From Enoplolaimus lenunculus (Eukaryota > Nematoda > Enoplea > Enoplida > Thoracostomopsidae): DNA of 64,000 nt. The position numbers and the translations under genes are program-made. The stretch lies in contig JASANG010002107.1 in NCBI GenBank assembly GCA_030248215.1, positions 1-64,000 on the forward strand. The letters run 5' to 3'. Below the pieces are notes generated by a model. That model was not told where the DNA came from. It saw only the letters and a program-made list of their open reading frames with translations, and ran no database searches. Every line of letters starts with the position of its first letter. Position 1 is the first letter of the stretch. Of this stretch, positions 23,689-34,300 are shown piece by piece.

Positions 23689-23951
23689 CCCTTTCACTCA
23701 TAGAGTACACTATGCGCAACTAAATAGAAATAATATTCGAGTGAAACGTATACTGTGAGCGGTGTTTAACAATACTAACATACATGCGAAGGGCGAAATC
23801 TTCACAAGACGTGAGAACCCCTCGGACTCGAGCGTCAAGTTCCTATTGCTCAGCAGTCATCGTAAACGAACCCCACTCGTAAGATAGAGAATCGAATCTT
23901 ACCTTGAAATTATATTTCATATGAAATTGAAGGTATTCGTACGAGAAAAAG
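23689..23951. mobile_element. R-family piggyBac-like MITE
   Basis: TTAA (23685-23688) precedes CCCTTTCACTCATAGAGTAC. The body is the reverse complement of the copy at 44982-45241; shared words include the CACAGTG / GAGCGGTG region and TTACCTTGAAATT. Its far end is eroded. The TTAA target and CCC(T)TT terminus are piggyBac hallmarks. Confidence 0.65.
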
Positions 23952-24283
23952 TTTATACTTATGCAATCAAAGTTTAATCTGCATTCGTTTATTCCATCTG
24001 TGCAATGGTGCCGCCAAAATCGCACCTGTAGTGTTCCGAAAACCACTGGATCTGGCGGTCGCAGCTACTTAAACTTGCAAAATGAAGTCCCGTCACGACT
24101 GTAAACAACCAGCGGCGGTTGGCGTGTCAGTCATCAACACCGCAAGAAACGTACGATGTTGACATTAGAACTGATACACATCCACAGTTATTGTTCCAAT
24201 CGAATACATTTGATGGAAAAAATTGCGTTCGCTTCTCACTCGCTTCGCTTGCAAAGTTTCATAAACAGCTCTTCTTGTCTTTG

Positions 24284-24435
24284 TCTTATGTAAAGGGGCG
24301 GAACGTTTTTTATGCGGGACTACAATTGCGTAAGCTGACGCTTTAGAAAATTTCTTCTGTATTCTTAGGATTAAGCTTAGGTTTAGGCTTAGAAATGTAT
24401 TTAAACTAATGTCGGGGCCTGTTCTTAACATTGGC
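24284..24435. mobile_element. A-family MITE, shortened
   Basis: CTTATGTAAAGGGGCGGAAC to CTGTTCTTAACATTGGCC. Only one TTAGGC-like array remains; the central spacer is missing. Confidence 0.7.
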
Positions 24436-24799
24436 CTGTCTATTGACCAATTTTGATTTTTTTCCTTGCATAACAAAAATTGAATTTCTTTACATATTTG
24501 ATGGCCATGCAAGTTTTAGGGTTAACTACAACGACAATGTTTACCAAATCTAGAAAATAGTCTTTCCTGCGTCCCGGGGGAGGCAGCTATACGAACCTTA
24601 ACTTCTGATTGGCACAAAGGATGAATACTATGTTGTGGGATGAACACGGCTAGCGCCCAAAGCAGTTGGGAATGGAAAAAAGAATCGCGTATCTGTTTTC
24701 GATTGGAATGTATATTGTGCACTTGATGACTCTAAAACAGCAAAATTGTTTGCTTTAGAAATATTGACAGTAAATTACATATCTAAAATTGTTCAGAGT

Positions 24800-24985
24800 C
24801 AATGGCTGAGTTTTCGAAACCCTACTTTAGAACAATACGTGCTAGGTATATAATTACTTAACCATTTTGTCGTTTTAATAGCGTATTTAAGTATAAGTAA
24901 ATATTAAGTCGCTGACTAAGTTTGATATTTTACAAACTAAGCGATCAGATATACAAACTTGTTGTATATAATTGAAATTGTAGAC
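24800..24985. repeat. Q-type repeat (TACTTAAGTA words)
   Basis: GAAACCCTACTTTAG, TAATTACTTAACCATTTTGT, AAGTCGCTGACTAAGTTTGA and ATATTTTACAAAC occur in the same order at 51665-51850 and 63325-63500. Three dispersed copies make a repeat family; its type is unknown. Confidence 0.5.
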
Positions 24986-25130
24986 TCGTGATGTCCAGGG
25001 GGGGCGGGTCAAAAAATTCCTGGTGAGAGGAATGAACAAGTGGAAAATGTTAAATTTGGCACATGTTCTTACATATTTTTACGCATATAAGAACAGCCAC
25101 AAGTCACACGCAAACTCATACGTATGCATG

Positions 25131-25555
25131 TACTGTTGTGACCCGAATAAGAGGGGGAATGATATTTATTTGGCCTCTCCATAGGGTACCCCCCTTGTTA
25201 TTCGGTTACGGACTGTTATTTATTTTCAACCCACGCTCCGCCGCCTTCGTTACAGATATATATCCGGTACTGCAATTATCCGTTTAATTAAACGTTTATT
25301 TGTCTTTTTGTCAATAGCTTGAGCGATAATACAAGGCTATACTTAGGAATGTACTTTCAAAATTTAAGTACGCTTTAAACTTTCGAACTCATATTATTTG
25401 GTCCTGGAGTTTAATTGACATTTATGGACTCTAATCAGAGTTTAGGGACTCTATTCGCTTGCGGACTCTTATTAGGGATACGGAGTCCTATTGATTCGGA
25501 CTCAAAATGGGGACCCCTACTTATATTACCCCCTCTTATTCGGGTCAATACAGTA
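25131..25555. mobile_element. P-family TIR element, opposite orientation
   Basis: Left TACTGTTGTGACCCGAATAA and right TTATTCGGGTCAATACAGTA are inverted ends. The internal landmarks are those of 12037-12483 read on the other strand. Confidence 0.8.
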
Positions 25556-25636
25556 TATATACAGGACGAAGAGGTTTTATGTTCTTTTTCCCGTATTTTC
25601 AAAAATTACCATAAGTGCCGTTATAGCTTATATTAG

Positions 25637-25720
25637 TTTCAACTGTGAAAAACATTTACACTCGGCAGCTGGTGAAGGGGATGCAACCCGTATCCTCTTG
25701 GATAGACTAATGCTTGCAAG
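25637..25720 (+). CDS. Orphan ankyrin-like exon (tentative)
   Basis: After an acceptor-like TTATATTAG, an 84-base segment reads NCEKHLHSAAGEGDATRILL then DRLMLA, and is followed by AG|GTAATG, a good donor. The LHxAAxxGDxxxxxxLL pattern is the first helix-turn-helix of an ankyrin repeat. The exon has phase 1 in and phase 2 out. No partner exon was found on either side, so it may be an internal exon of a long-intron gene, a decayed exon, or chance similarity. It begins only about 80 bp right of a P element. Confidence 0.35.
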
Positions 25721-27163
25721 GTAATGCCTGAACTTTGGCGTTTATTTGTTTTTGCTACAAAATTTAAGTATTTACTTGAATCGGCGTCTTGGGTCATTAT
25801 TAATTCATAAGTTAAGGTTTACAATTCCTTTTTGTTTTGGCTTAGGCTTGGTTATAGGCTTATCCTTACGCTGAAGAGTCAATAGTTTAGCGTTTCGCTT
25901 GCGATGTTTTCTTCGTAGCTTTCACACACGCTAAGTTCGAATCCGTGGCATCTAACGATCGAATTACCCTACTGAACACGGATAAAATTAAATTTTCAAA
26001 TTTCGCATTGGGACACCATATATCAATAAATTTTAAAATTGTGCGTTGAGCTTTCCATCCGCTTCGCTGTGCAATTCTTCAAAACTCAACTTTCTCAATT
26101 AAATATCCTGGCTACACATCTGATCACAACTTGTCGATAGGATATATTTGAGCAGATGTTTATTACAGAAAGACTAACGTTTTCTCCCCCAAAACCGGGT
26201 AAACTAGCTTCCAGTATATAGATCATGTTTGTGATTACGCTAAAAAATGTGACGTTTACAATAAATTTCTTGCAAAACAATGCACACTTTGTGTACCTAA
26301 ATTAATGCTTTATTGATCATGGGGGTTTTTTCTTTGTTGGCGGTTCAAAGCAATGGTGGGTGCCGGGACAACAAAACGACTAAAAAATTTCTTCTTAGCA
26401 TCGAAATGTAATGCAAATCGCTATTAATAGCAAAGTTTCGCTACTTGATAAAAGAGAGCTAAATGGATGGGTAGCGACTACCGGTCTGTACGTTCATTTC
26501 GCCGCATTGTTTTTTGTGCAAATGCTAAAAGCGCAAACAGCTTCTGCAGCATAAATTACTCTAGTCTGATAAGAAAAACGCTATAGTTTTTGTGTGTATA
26601 ATATATTGTTTCGGTGTTAAATACACAGTGTAAACGGATAGTAAAAATAACGGAAACGGCTGTTGAAGTATAAAAGTTTTAAAAATGTTTTATTCTTCTG
26701 CCAACCCAATTGAGACGTGCAAATATTCACTCATCTTTCTTAAATTTTAAACACAAAATGGTGGATGCAACGTAAATGTATAAGATTTTGGATGAATTTC
26801 GTAATTTTCGTTTCATTTAATGAAAATTTGCGAGATATATAAGTGTTTAATCACTATTTTTGTCGTAAAAATATCACAATCTTCGATATTTCTAAATCAA
26901 CGGAAACGGATATCGAGTTTTACCTGAAACGGACACGGAAACAGATATCGACACCCTGTTAAAATACCGTTGTAATTATGTTTAAAACAGTTTTGCTAGC
27001 ATGAAGTGAGTTCAAATCTAAAGTTGGAATATATTCGACGGCAGTTATTTCATACGATAAAGTTGAGAAAATATTAAATGTGCAAAACATATAAGACGAA
27101 ATGAACAAAATTTGCACTGTCCAAACTTTCTCTACTAGTAACCGGACAAACTCTGGTGACCTT
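25721..27163. other. Intergenic, no gene seen
   Basis: It holds the repeat at 26604-26962. I looked for further ankyrin exons here and found none. Confidence 0.4.
26604..26962. repeat. ACGGAAACGG-type repeat
   Basis: The left half has TTCGGTGTTAAATACACAG and AACGGAAACGGCTG. The right half has CAACGGAAACGGATATCGAG and GACACGGAAACAGATATCGA, ending CACCCTGTTAAAATACCG. Related words lie at 15840-16060 and near 45650. Probably an old transposon family; its ends are not certain. Confidence 0.4.
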
Positions 27164-27388
27164 GGCCCGTATTCTCAAATGAGAACAGCATTTATCACTA
27201 GTTAGCGACAGGTTTTCAAACTGACAAACCTTTGCAATTGCGGATCTCATAATTAGTATACAGCAGTAGGAGCTATCAAATGCGAAAATAGTGTAGAATT
27301 TTGAACCTCATCATGCGCTGGTTCGAAAGTTACATAACCTATCACTAACTGGTCATAGATATTAGACACATTTCAAAATACACGCCCA
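27164..27388. mobile_element. L-family MITE
   Basis: GGCCCGTATTCTCAAATGAG on the left and CATTTCAAAATACACGCCC on the right. Inner inverted blocks are TTATCACTAGTTAGCGACAG and CCTATCACTAACTGGTCATA. Confidence 0.65.
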
Positions 27389-27828
27389 TGAAATTAGTGG
27401 TTTAAAATAAAAATATGAAATGACAAGACAAGAGGGATGATTTGCACAACTTGAACTCAACTTTCACTTAGAATCAGAGTGATTTAGTTTTTTTACAAGT
27501 TTGAGTTTGGATTTTAAAATAATAGATAAACTATAACGGTGCTAGCTTCAAAATAAATTTCATTGATAGAAAATATTTATGTGTAAAAGGGTTTAACTTA
27601 CTGCGGTATCTGTTTGACTGGTAGTTTGCTATACGGCACCGGGACAGTATGCTCTTGTAGCGCATAACGTACATTTGAAATCAGGTATACTCATATTACT
27701 ACAGATTTCGCGCTTTTATAAATTTCAGCATTTTGCACTCTGGAAGCTTTCTGTATCTCAGTTGAAAAATGTTCCAACCAACGAAGTTTGTGTGACGCTT
27801 TTGAAAATATTTAACTCACAAACTTATT

Positions 27829-28024
27829 GTCTCATGTAAAAATGAGGGGCGGAAACGTTTTGCTGTGGGACTGCAATAGAGTAAGCTTAACTCTAATTTT
27901 TTGCTTGTCTTAGGCTTAGGCTCGGGCTGAGAAATATGCTCGTTCTTACGCTTAGGTTTAGGCTTAGGCTTAGGCTTACAAATATGCCTATAACACTTTT
28001 CCGCCCCCGATCTTTACATTGGCC
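27829..28024. mobile_element. A-family MITE with 8-bp target duplication, just upstream of SLC35F6
   Basis: GTCTCATGTAAAAATGAGGG to GATCTTTACATTGGCC. Flanks are AACTTATT (27821-27828) and AACTTGTT (28025-28032). It lies about 250 bp before the SLC35F6 start codon and so may sit in its promoter region. Confidence 0.8.
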
Positions 28025-28275
28025 AACTTGTTCAACGACGGATTTCCAATATAAAACTGTACACCCTTGGTTTTGCAATATTTTACAAAAAACAAGCTAC
28101 CAATCGAAACGTGTTTACGGTACACGATGAAAAACTGTACTGAAACGTAAATAAGTCTTCGTTTAAGCCGATATTTTTCCTAAGATTATTGCCTAAATTT
28201 CAACTCAAATGCTGTAAAGGTCACTCCAGTTTTCAGCAGAAATAAACTGTCCACCTGAACATCATCTCCATAAGT

Positions 28276-28361
28276 ATGGCTAACGAGGGTTGGAATGTGT
28301 ATAATTTAATTATTGCGTTGTTATTAGTAATAACTGGATCAATAAATACGCTTGCAGCAAA
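28276..28361 (+). CDS. SLC35F6: SLC35F6 exon 1
   Basis: Starts MANEGWNVYNLIIALLLVIT and ends in the GSINTLAAK motif split at AA|G. The donor is GTAAGT. The ATG is the first in this frame that gives the family's N-terminal helix. Residues 1-29. Confidence 0.88.
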
Positions 28362-31300
28362 GTAAGTTTATAGAGCGGTTACGGTAATTGTTTGGTATTG
28401 TATGACAAAATATTACCGCCTGCACAGCAAAAAATGATAACTCAAATTGACTCTCTCCGAAATAGGCTTTTCCGGACTGCACAAACTGAGTCGAAATTCA
28501 ACTCCGCCAGAGTTAAATTCTACTCAATGAATCGCTCAGTGAGTCAAATTTGACTTTGACGGAGTCGAATTTCGACTCAGTTTGTGTAGTCCGAAAAAGC
28601 CTATTTCAGGGAGAGGCAGTTTGACTCACCATTTTTTTGCAGTGTAGCCACGCTATCTCAAGAACCCTATATATTCCCAATGAATCCTCGATAATTCGTC
28701 ATTCGACACTTGCCGTCTGTTAGTGTCCTAAGCCCAAACCTAAGCCTACGCATCATCCTAAGAATAATCCTTGATCTATGACTAAGCTTACTTACACTGC
28801 TGAGCGAAAAATCGTCCAATAAACGAGATTTCAGATTGCAAATTGCCGGTCGACGAGTTTTTGGGCGGAGAATTGTCGAGATATCATTTTTGGCTTTGTG
28901 CATCACCGGCCTACCATGTTTTGTGTTCAAGGCAGGGGTTATTAGATGGTCTGCAAACTGTGCTCATATTTGATAGGCCCAAAAGATCATGGGCGGAACG
29001 TTTTTCTGTGGGACTAGAATAGAGTAAGCTTTAGGCTTTAGACTATTTTTTGCTTGGCTTATTATTCAGCTTAGGAATATGCTCGTTCTTACGCTTAGGT
29101 TTAGGCTTAGGCTTAGGCTTAGGAATAGGCTTATAATACTGTTCCGCCCCTGTTCTTTACATTGGCCTTTGATAGAATGGATTTTCATCCGAATAAGTTG
29201 CATCTTGAACAGTGGTTCATTTGCATTAAACTGCAATGGACTTATCGCCATTTAGCAAAAGCCTTTAAATAAAAAAGTAAATTTTAGCAAAAATTTTAAT
29301 CGAGGTTCCCATATTCGGCTGCAGAATTCAAGTTCTTTTCTAGCGCTCAACTGAAGATTCGGCTTGATCTGATGACATTTTAGGCGAAAATTTCCACAAC
29401 GCTCTTATAGAACTCTCAGATGTGATCATTACAGCTAACTTAAGGAGAAAACCTTAGCCAATTTAGGATACTTCTCCAGAAACTCTGCATCGGCCACTAT
29501 AAAACGCCCGAAGTTCGATTATAGTTGCGGCCGGTGCCTGGAAGCACGGGGAGAAATGAAAATTTCAATGATTGTTATGAACTTATCATAGATGCCAAAC
29601 TTCGTTGATATTGCGGAGGTACAAGCTTATAGAACAATATGTTTAATTCAAAACGGTTACATTTATCGATCAAAAAATAGCTTTTATGGTAATGGCATTG
29701 TAATTTTTAGGTGGGCCGACACTCAAAAAGCCAACGGATACAATTTCTCGCATCCATTCGCTCAGGTACTGCAAATTAATTTCTTTCGTTGTTCGTCCGT
29801 TTCACCTTTACTTACCGTGATATTTCTTTGGAAGATAAAAATTATTTCAACCGTTGAATAAAAAGCACTCTGCATAGAATCTACGGCCAATGTAAGGAAC
29901 AGGGGCGGAACAGTAAGCATATTCCTAAGCCTTAGCCTAAGCCTAAGCCTAAGCTTAAGAATGAGCATATTCCTAAGCCTAAGCCTAAGTCTATGTCTAA
30001 GCCGAAAAAAATTAGTCTAAAGCTTAAGCTTACTCTATTCTAGTCCAACAGAAAAACGTTCCGCCCATACATGGGCCGAATCTACTTATTGACTGTTCTA
30101 TTGTTTGAAATTTAACTATTCTGCAAACTTATTACGGATGGTGCTATAACCTTGTCGTGTGACGATCGTGCGGTTACCGCATGATGGCGGACGATGACAG
30201 ACGGCGACGAACGGCATCCGAGGACTTTAAGTTTTTAAAAAAGTATAGCGCCACGCTAAAGTATTGAATACTTCCTCGTCCGAGAGAATAGAATGAAAAA
30301 CGATGAAAAGCTGGTGTAAAGTCGAAAATTTTGAAAAAATACTGTAACAGGAAATATTTGTCAATTTGCATGGGTACTTGCCCCCGTCAGCACAGATTTA
30401 AACATAACGTATGAATTATGATATATTGGCTTGTAAACTGTAAATGCTGTTGTTTAAGCAGTGTTGCCCTGGGTCCATATATAACGTATTACACGCTAAA
30501 ACTAAAAGCTTTCACAGCGGCCATGTAAACATGTATCGCAAATTGCAGAATGCTAGCAATTAATTGAATCTTCGACAATTCGTCGATGTAGTGTGAAATC
30601 TACCTAAGCCTAAACACAATTCCAAATATAACCCTAAGATTAGTTTATGTCTAAGCATAATGGTGAGTGATAAATTGTCGAATTGGCGAAATTTAGGATT
30701 ACTCAGTTGACAAGTTATCAGGCGAGGAATTGTCGTGATACTTAGATAGCTAGTTGGCTTATATATGGATAACCGCTTTATGGCAATTATAGATATGTAA
30801 GTACATTTCAGGCGGTATGCATGTTTATTGGTGAATTTTTCTGTTTGATTGCATTCTTCTTTGTGTTCGCTTGGAAGAAATGTATGTATCGACGAAAGGT
30901 AAATTAATTAACGCTTTATAGATGGCAGGGTGCGACCGGTAGTGAAAAATACCGGAGCTGGATGTCAACGATACTTGCCGGAGGTGGAGCCGGAGCCGTT
31001 GCCGGAGCCGGATGTGAGGCGAAATTTGTAGTAAAAATAATGATTAATTAGTTACTTTTAGCCAATATCTTCAATATGTTGTTAAGTTGTATTGTTTTAC
31101 GCTAATTGTCCACGAAATTTCGGAAATTCATTCCTGAAAATTGTGACAAAAGTAAAACGAAACGCGCTAAACAGATAAATATTGCAAAATTATGCAAAAT
31201 TTTACTGCCGAAATTGCCGGAACATTTGGCAAAATTCCACCTGAGCCACAACCGGAACCGGAGGCCGATTTTCTGCCGGAGCCGAAGCCGGAGGCAGGCC

Positions 31301-34300
31301 TCCGCTTGTACCCTGATCGATACCGTTGTCATTTTCCATGCTTTTGAACTTTCATTCGACAATCAAAAAGAGCCAACAGAAAAAACTGACTTTAAAGTGT
31401 TCAGAATCGGCTTTGTAGGTCCTGTAGTAAAATGCTAAAATAACAAATCAGTTTACACTGAATCCTGAAACCGATTTGGTGATAGCGATTTGCAGTGTTT
31501 CATGCGATCACATCCACCGGCAGATCAAAAGGGGTCACACCAGCAGGCATGGGCTCCGCCAAAAAGATCAAACCAAATTTTTCTGTTAGATTTTCGACTA
31601 AAATTACATTCATTTTCTCGCTTACAACCTTTTTTTCACTATTATATTTCGTGTACAACAGAAATTTCTACATCCGCCACTTATCACCATATAAATTAAC
31701 TCGATATTAAACTAGACACCAGCGTATGCTGTAGTGTTATATCTTCATATATTTGCGCTTGAAAAAGTATACTAATTAATAAGCATTGCTTGTAGCTTCA
31801 ATTTCAAAAATCAAACCAAAATTTTAAACTATTTTAAAGTTTTTATTTTTAGGTCAAATCTCAAAAATCAATCCACGAACTTGGATCATCGACCGTCGAC
31901 GAAATAGAAGAAGTTAAAATACCTAAATTTAATCCGTTGATTTTTATACCAGCGTCACTCTGCGACATGACGGCAACTTCGATTATGTACGTCGGTCTTA
32001 CGTACACAAATGCTGCTAGTTTTCAAATGTTGCGAGGTAAAGACCGGTTCATATGAACACGATAAACCTTTAAATTTAAGTTCAATAATTTATGCAAATT
32101 TAGAGTAGATTTTGCTTAAATTGAAAACTTTCCAATTCGTATTGAGCTGAAATAAGCGAAAGATGCAATGAATCTAAAGCTTAGACTCGATTTTGACATA
32201 ATTTTGATTAAATTTGAAAACGAGGAAGTGGTGCAATTTTGAGAATCTTATTTTAAAAAATAAAAACATAATTTGAATACGATTACCGAGTACAATAATA
32301 CATATTCCATGAAAATAGGTTAAAAAATAATTTCAAGATAAATTGGGGAAGAAAAGCATGTAAAATAGGGTCTGTATTTTGAATTGTATTTAGCCTAAAT
32401 CACCACAGTTCACCAGTAATTTTTGTGCCAGCGGCACATAATGTCGTTATATTTCAGTCACGTTTTGCCACGCACCCATTTCTCTGCGTGAATTAGATTA
32501 TAAAATCGCAGATCGTTTAGTTTAGTTGTTTGAAACTCTAAAGGCAGCGAGTGATAGGTGCTACATGCATTTGAGAATATTGTCATAAATCACAAATTTT
32601 TATAAGAAAACTATTTTTCTGACTGTATTTTAAAATGTACATTGGACAAAAATTCTACGCTGAAAAATATAAAACCAAAGTGTTGCGCGGCAGCCCGGCA
32701 ACTCGGAATTGTTAGTCGAGGGAGACAACAACGTTTTTTTAGATTGTCAGGGTACCGTAGAATTCGTTCGACTCTATAGAAACATTTTGGAACTGGAAGG
32801 GTAGAATAAATGAGTAGTGTGGAGGGCGGCGGCAGCGGCACCCTCGCATCAGTACTTTCGGTGTCTACGGTACTGGCACCGTCTAAAACTCCGGAATGGC
32901 GGCCCCGTGTGACGATCAAAATATTTTCCAAATTTTTTGTTTAAAATCTTGCTAGGCTGGGGGCCCCCGTTTTGGGGTGGACCGTCCAAAATTGGGGTAT
33001 GGCGAGTGGCTGCTCGGGCCCTGCCTCACACCCTATAGTTGCTCCTGTGATTTTGTGAGTTGTTGCCTTTAGAATTTTTGGTTTAAACCAATTTTTAGGT
33101 GCGGTAATGATTTTTACGGGGTTGTTATCGGTCGCTTTCCTGCGTACAGTTCTTCGTGCGTACAAATGGATCGGAATGTTCATTGTTCTTGCTGGATTGT
33201 TTATTGTTGGTGTCAACGACGTGGTTCATTCGTCTAGCGCTGACAAAAATGGCGTTTTGACAGGTTGTTAGTCAGCGGCGGATCCCGAGTGGTGGTCAGC
33301 GGACTCGACCGCATTTTCTCAAACTCCAAGTTTGCGAAAAAATGTTAATTACAAAACAGTCAATAGTTTCCTATTAAATTTGCAAAGCGACTTTATGTAC
33401 ACACAGAAATGTTTTTAAAACCATGATAAAATCTTTGGCACACCTGATCAAGGTTAATCACTACGCGTGTCGCGAAGCGAGCTCTACTCTGCTCGAAAAT
33501 TTTTTGGAACCATTTGAAGGACCACGGGGAGACAGGTAAACTGGAGAACTAAGAGAGTTTGGAGACGCTAAGATTTAGAATTAAATTTAAGCTCAGGCGC
33601 AAGCTGAGTGGGAAGGAACTTTATCATGAGAGATGAATCTTATGGAAAAACTTGTTTGTCTTTTCAACAATATTCTCACTGCCTATTTTGCCACCAGTTA
33701 CCAATCGCGCAGGTGCAAATGGCATTTTAACAGCAAAAGTATACTTAAAATTTACAATCAAAGTACGTTTGGACGCTGTTGTTGCTGCAGCAGATGGCAT
33801 GCCTTGTGGCTGATTTGATTTTATGCTGGTCATGCAAGACGTTCCGAGCATAAAATTACATCAGTTCTCTGAGCAAAATCACGAAAGTAGGTGGGTAAGA
33901 TGGATAAACGGAACAAATATTGTTTTTCTATGGACCTAAAAAATTTTCGACTGCAACAGTATTCTTTGAGTTTAAAGGCGTTGGAGTGCGTTCCAAACCA
34001 TGCGGAAGAATTCGACCTAGGTTCAGTGTTACACTTTGGAATAACAAAATCGGGTTTACATAGGCCTACTTTTGTTTTGAGTCCGAATCAATAGAAGTCT
34101 ATATCTCTATTTTCCGGTGACAGAGTCCAAAAATTTCAAATTAATGTTCAAAAAAATGTAAATTAGTGTCTGAGTACGCAAATGGTTTCTTGACCAAATA
34201 ACGTTCTGTACAGAGTTTGATTACTCGAAGTATATATTAGCTAATATTTATAGAAGTATACTTAAAGTCTAAAAGTATATTCTTAAGCAAAAGTATTTTT

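Larger units (their letters stand above)
23952..25130. other. Intergenic, no gene supported
   Basis: It holds the A-family copy at 24284 and the Q repeat at 24800. A 26-codon frame starting ATG at 24082 was considered as a first exon but has no homology. Confidence 0.35.

Noticed and set aside
24165-24512. 115-codon minus-strand frame
   Set aside because: It runs straight through an A-family MITE; the Leu/Ser-rich part is translated TTAGGC repeat.
1-28000. A further full gene in the left 28 kb
   Set aside because: I looked for phase-consistent exons with homology on both strands and found only the ankyrin-like segment. Other acceptor-donor pairs (for example near 6525, 17225 and 13750) gave no family match.
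32611-32931. 106-codon minus-strand frame
   Set aside because: It lies in SLC35F6 intron 4, has no domain or splice support, and its sequence is low in similarity to anything known to me.
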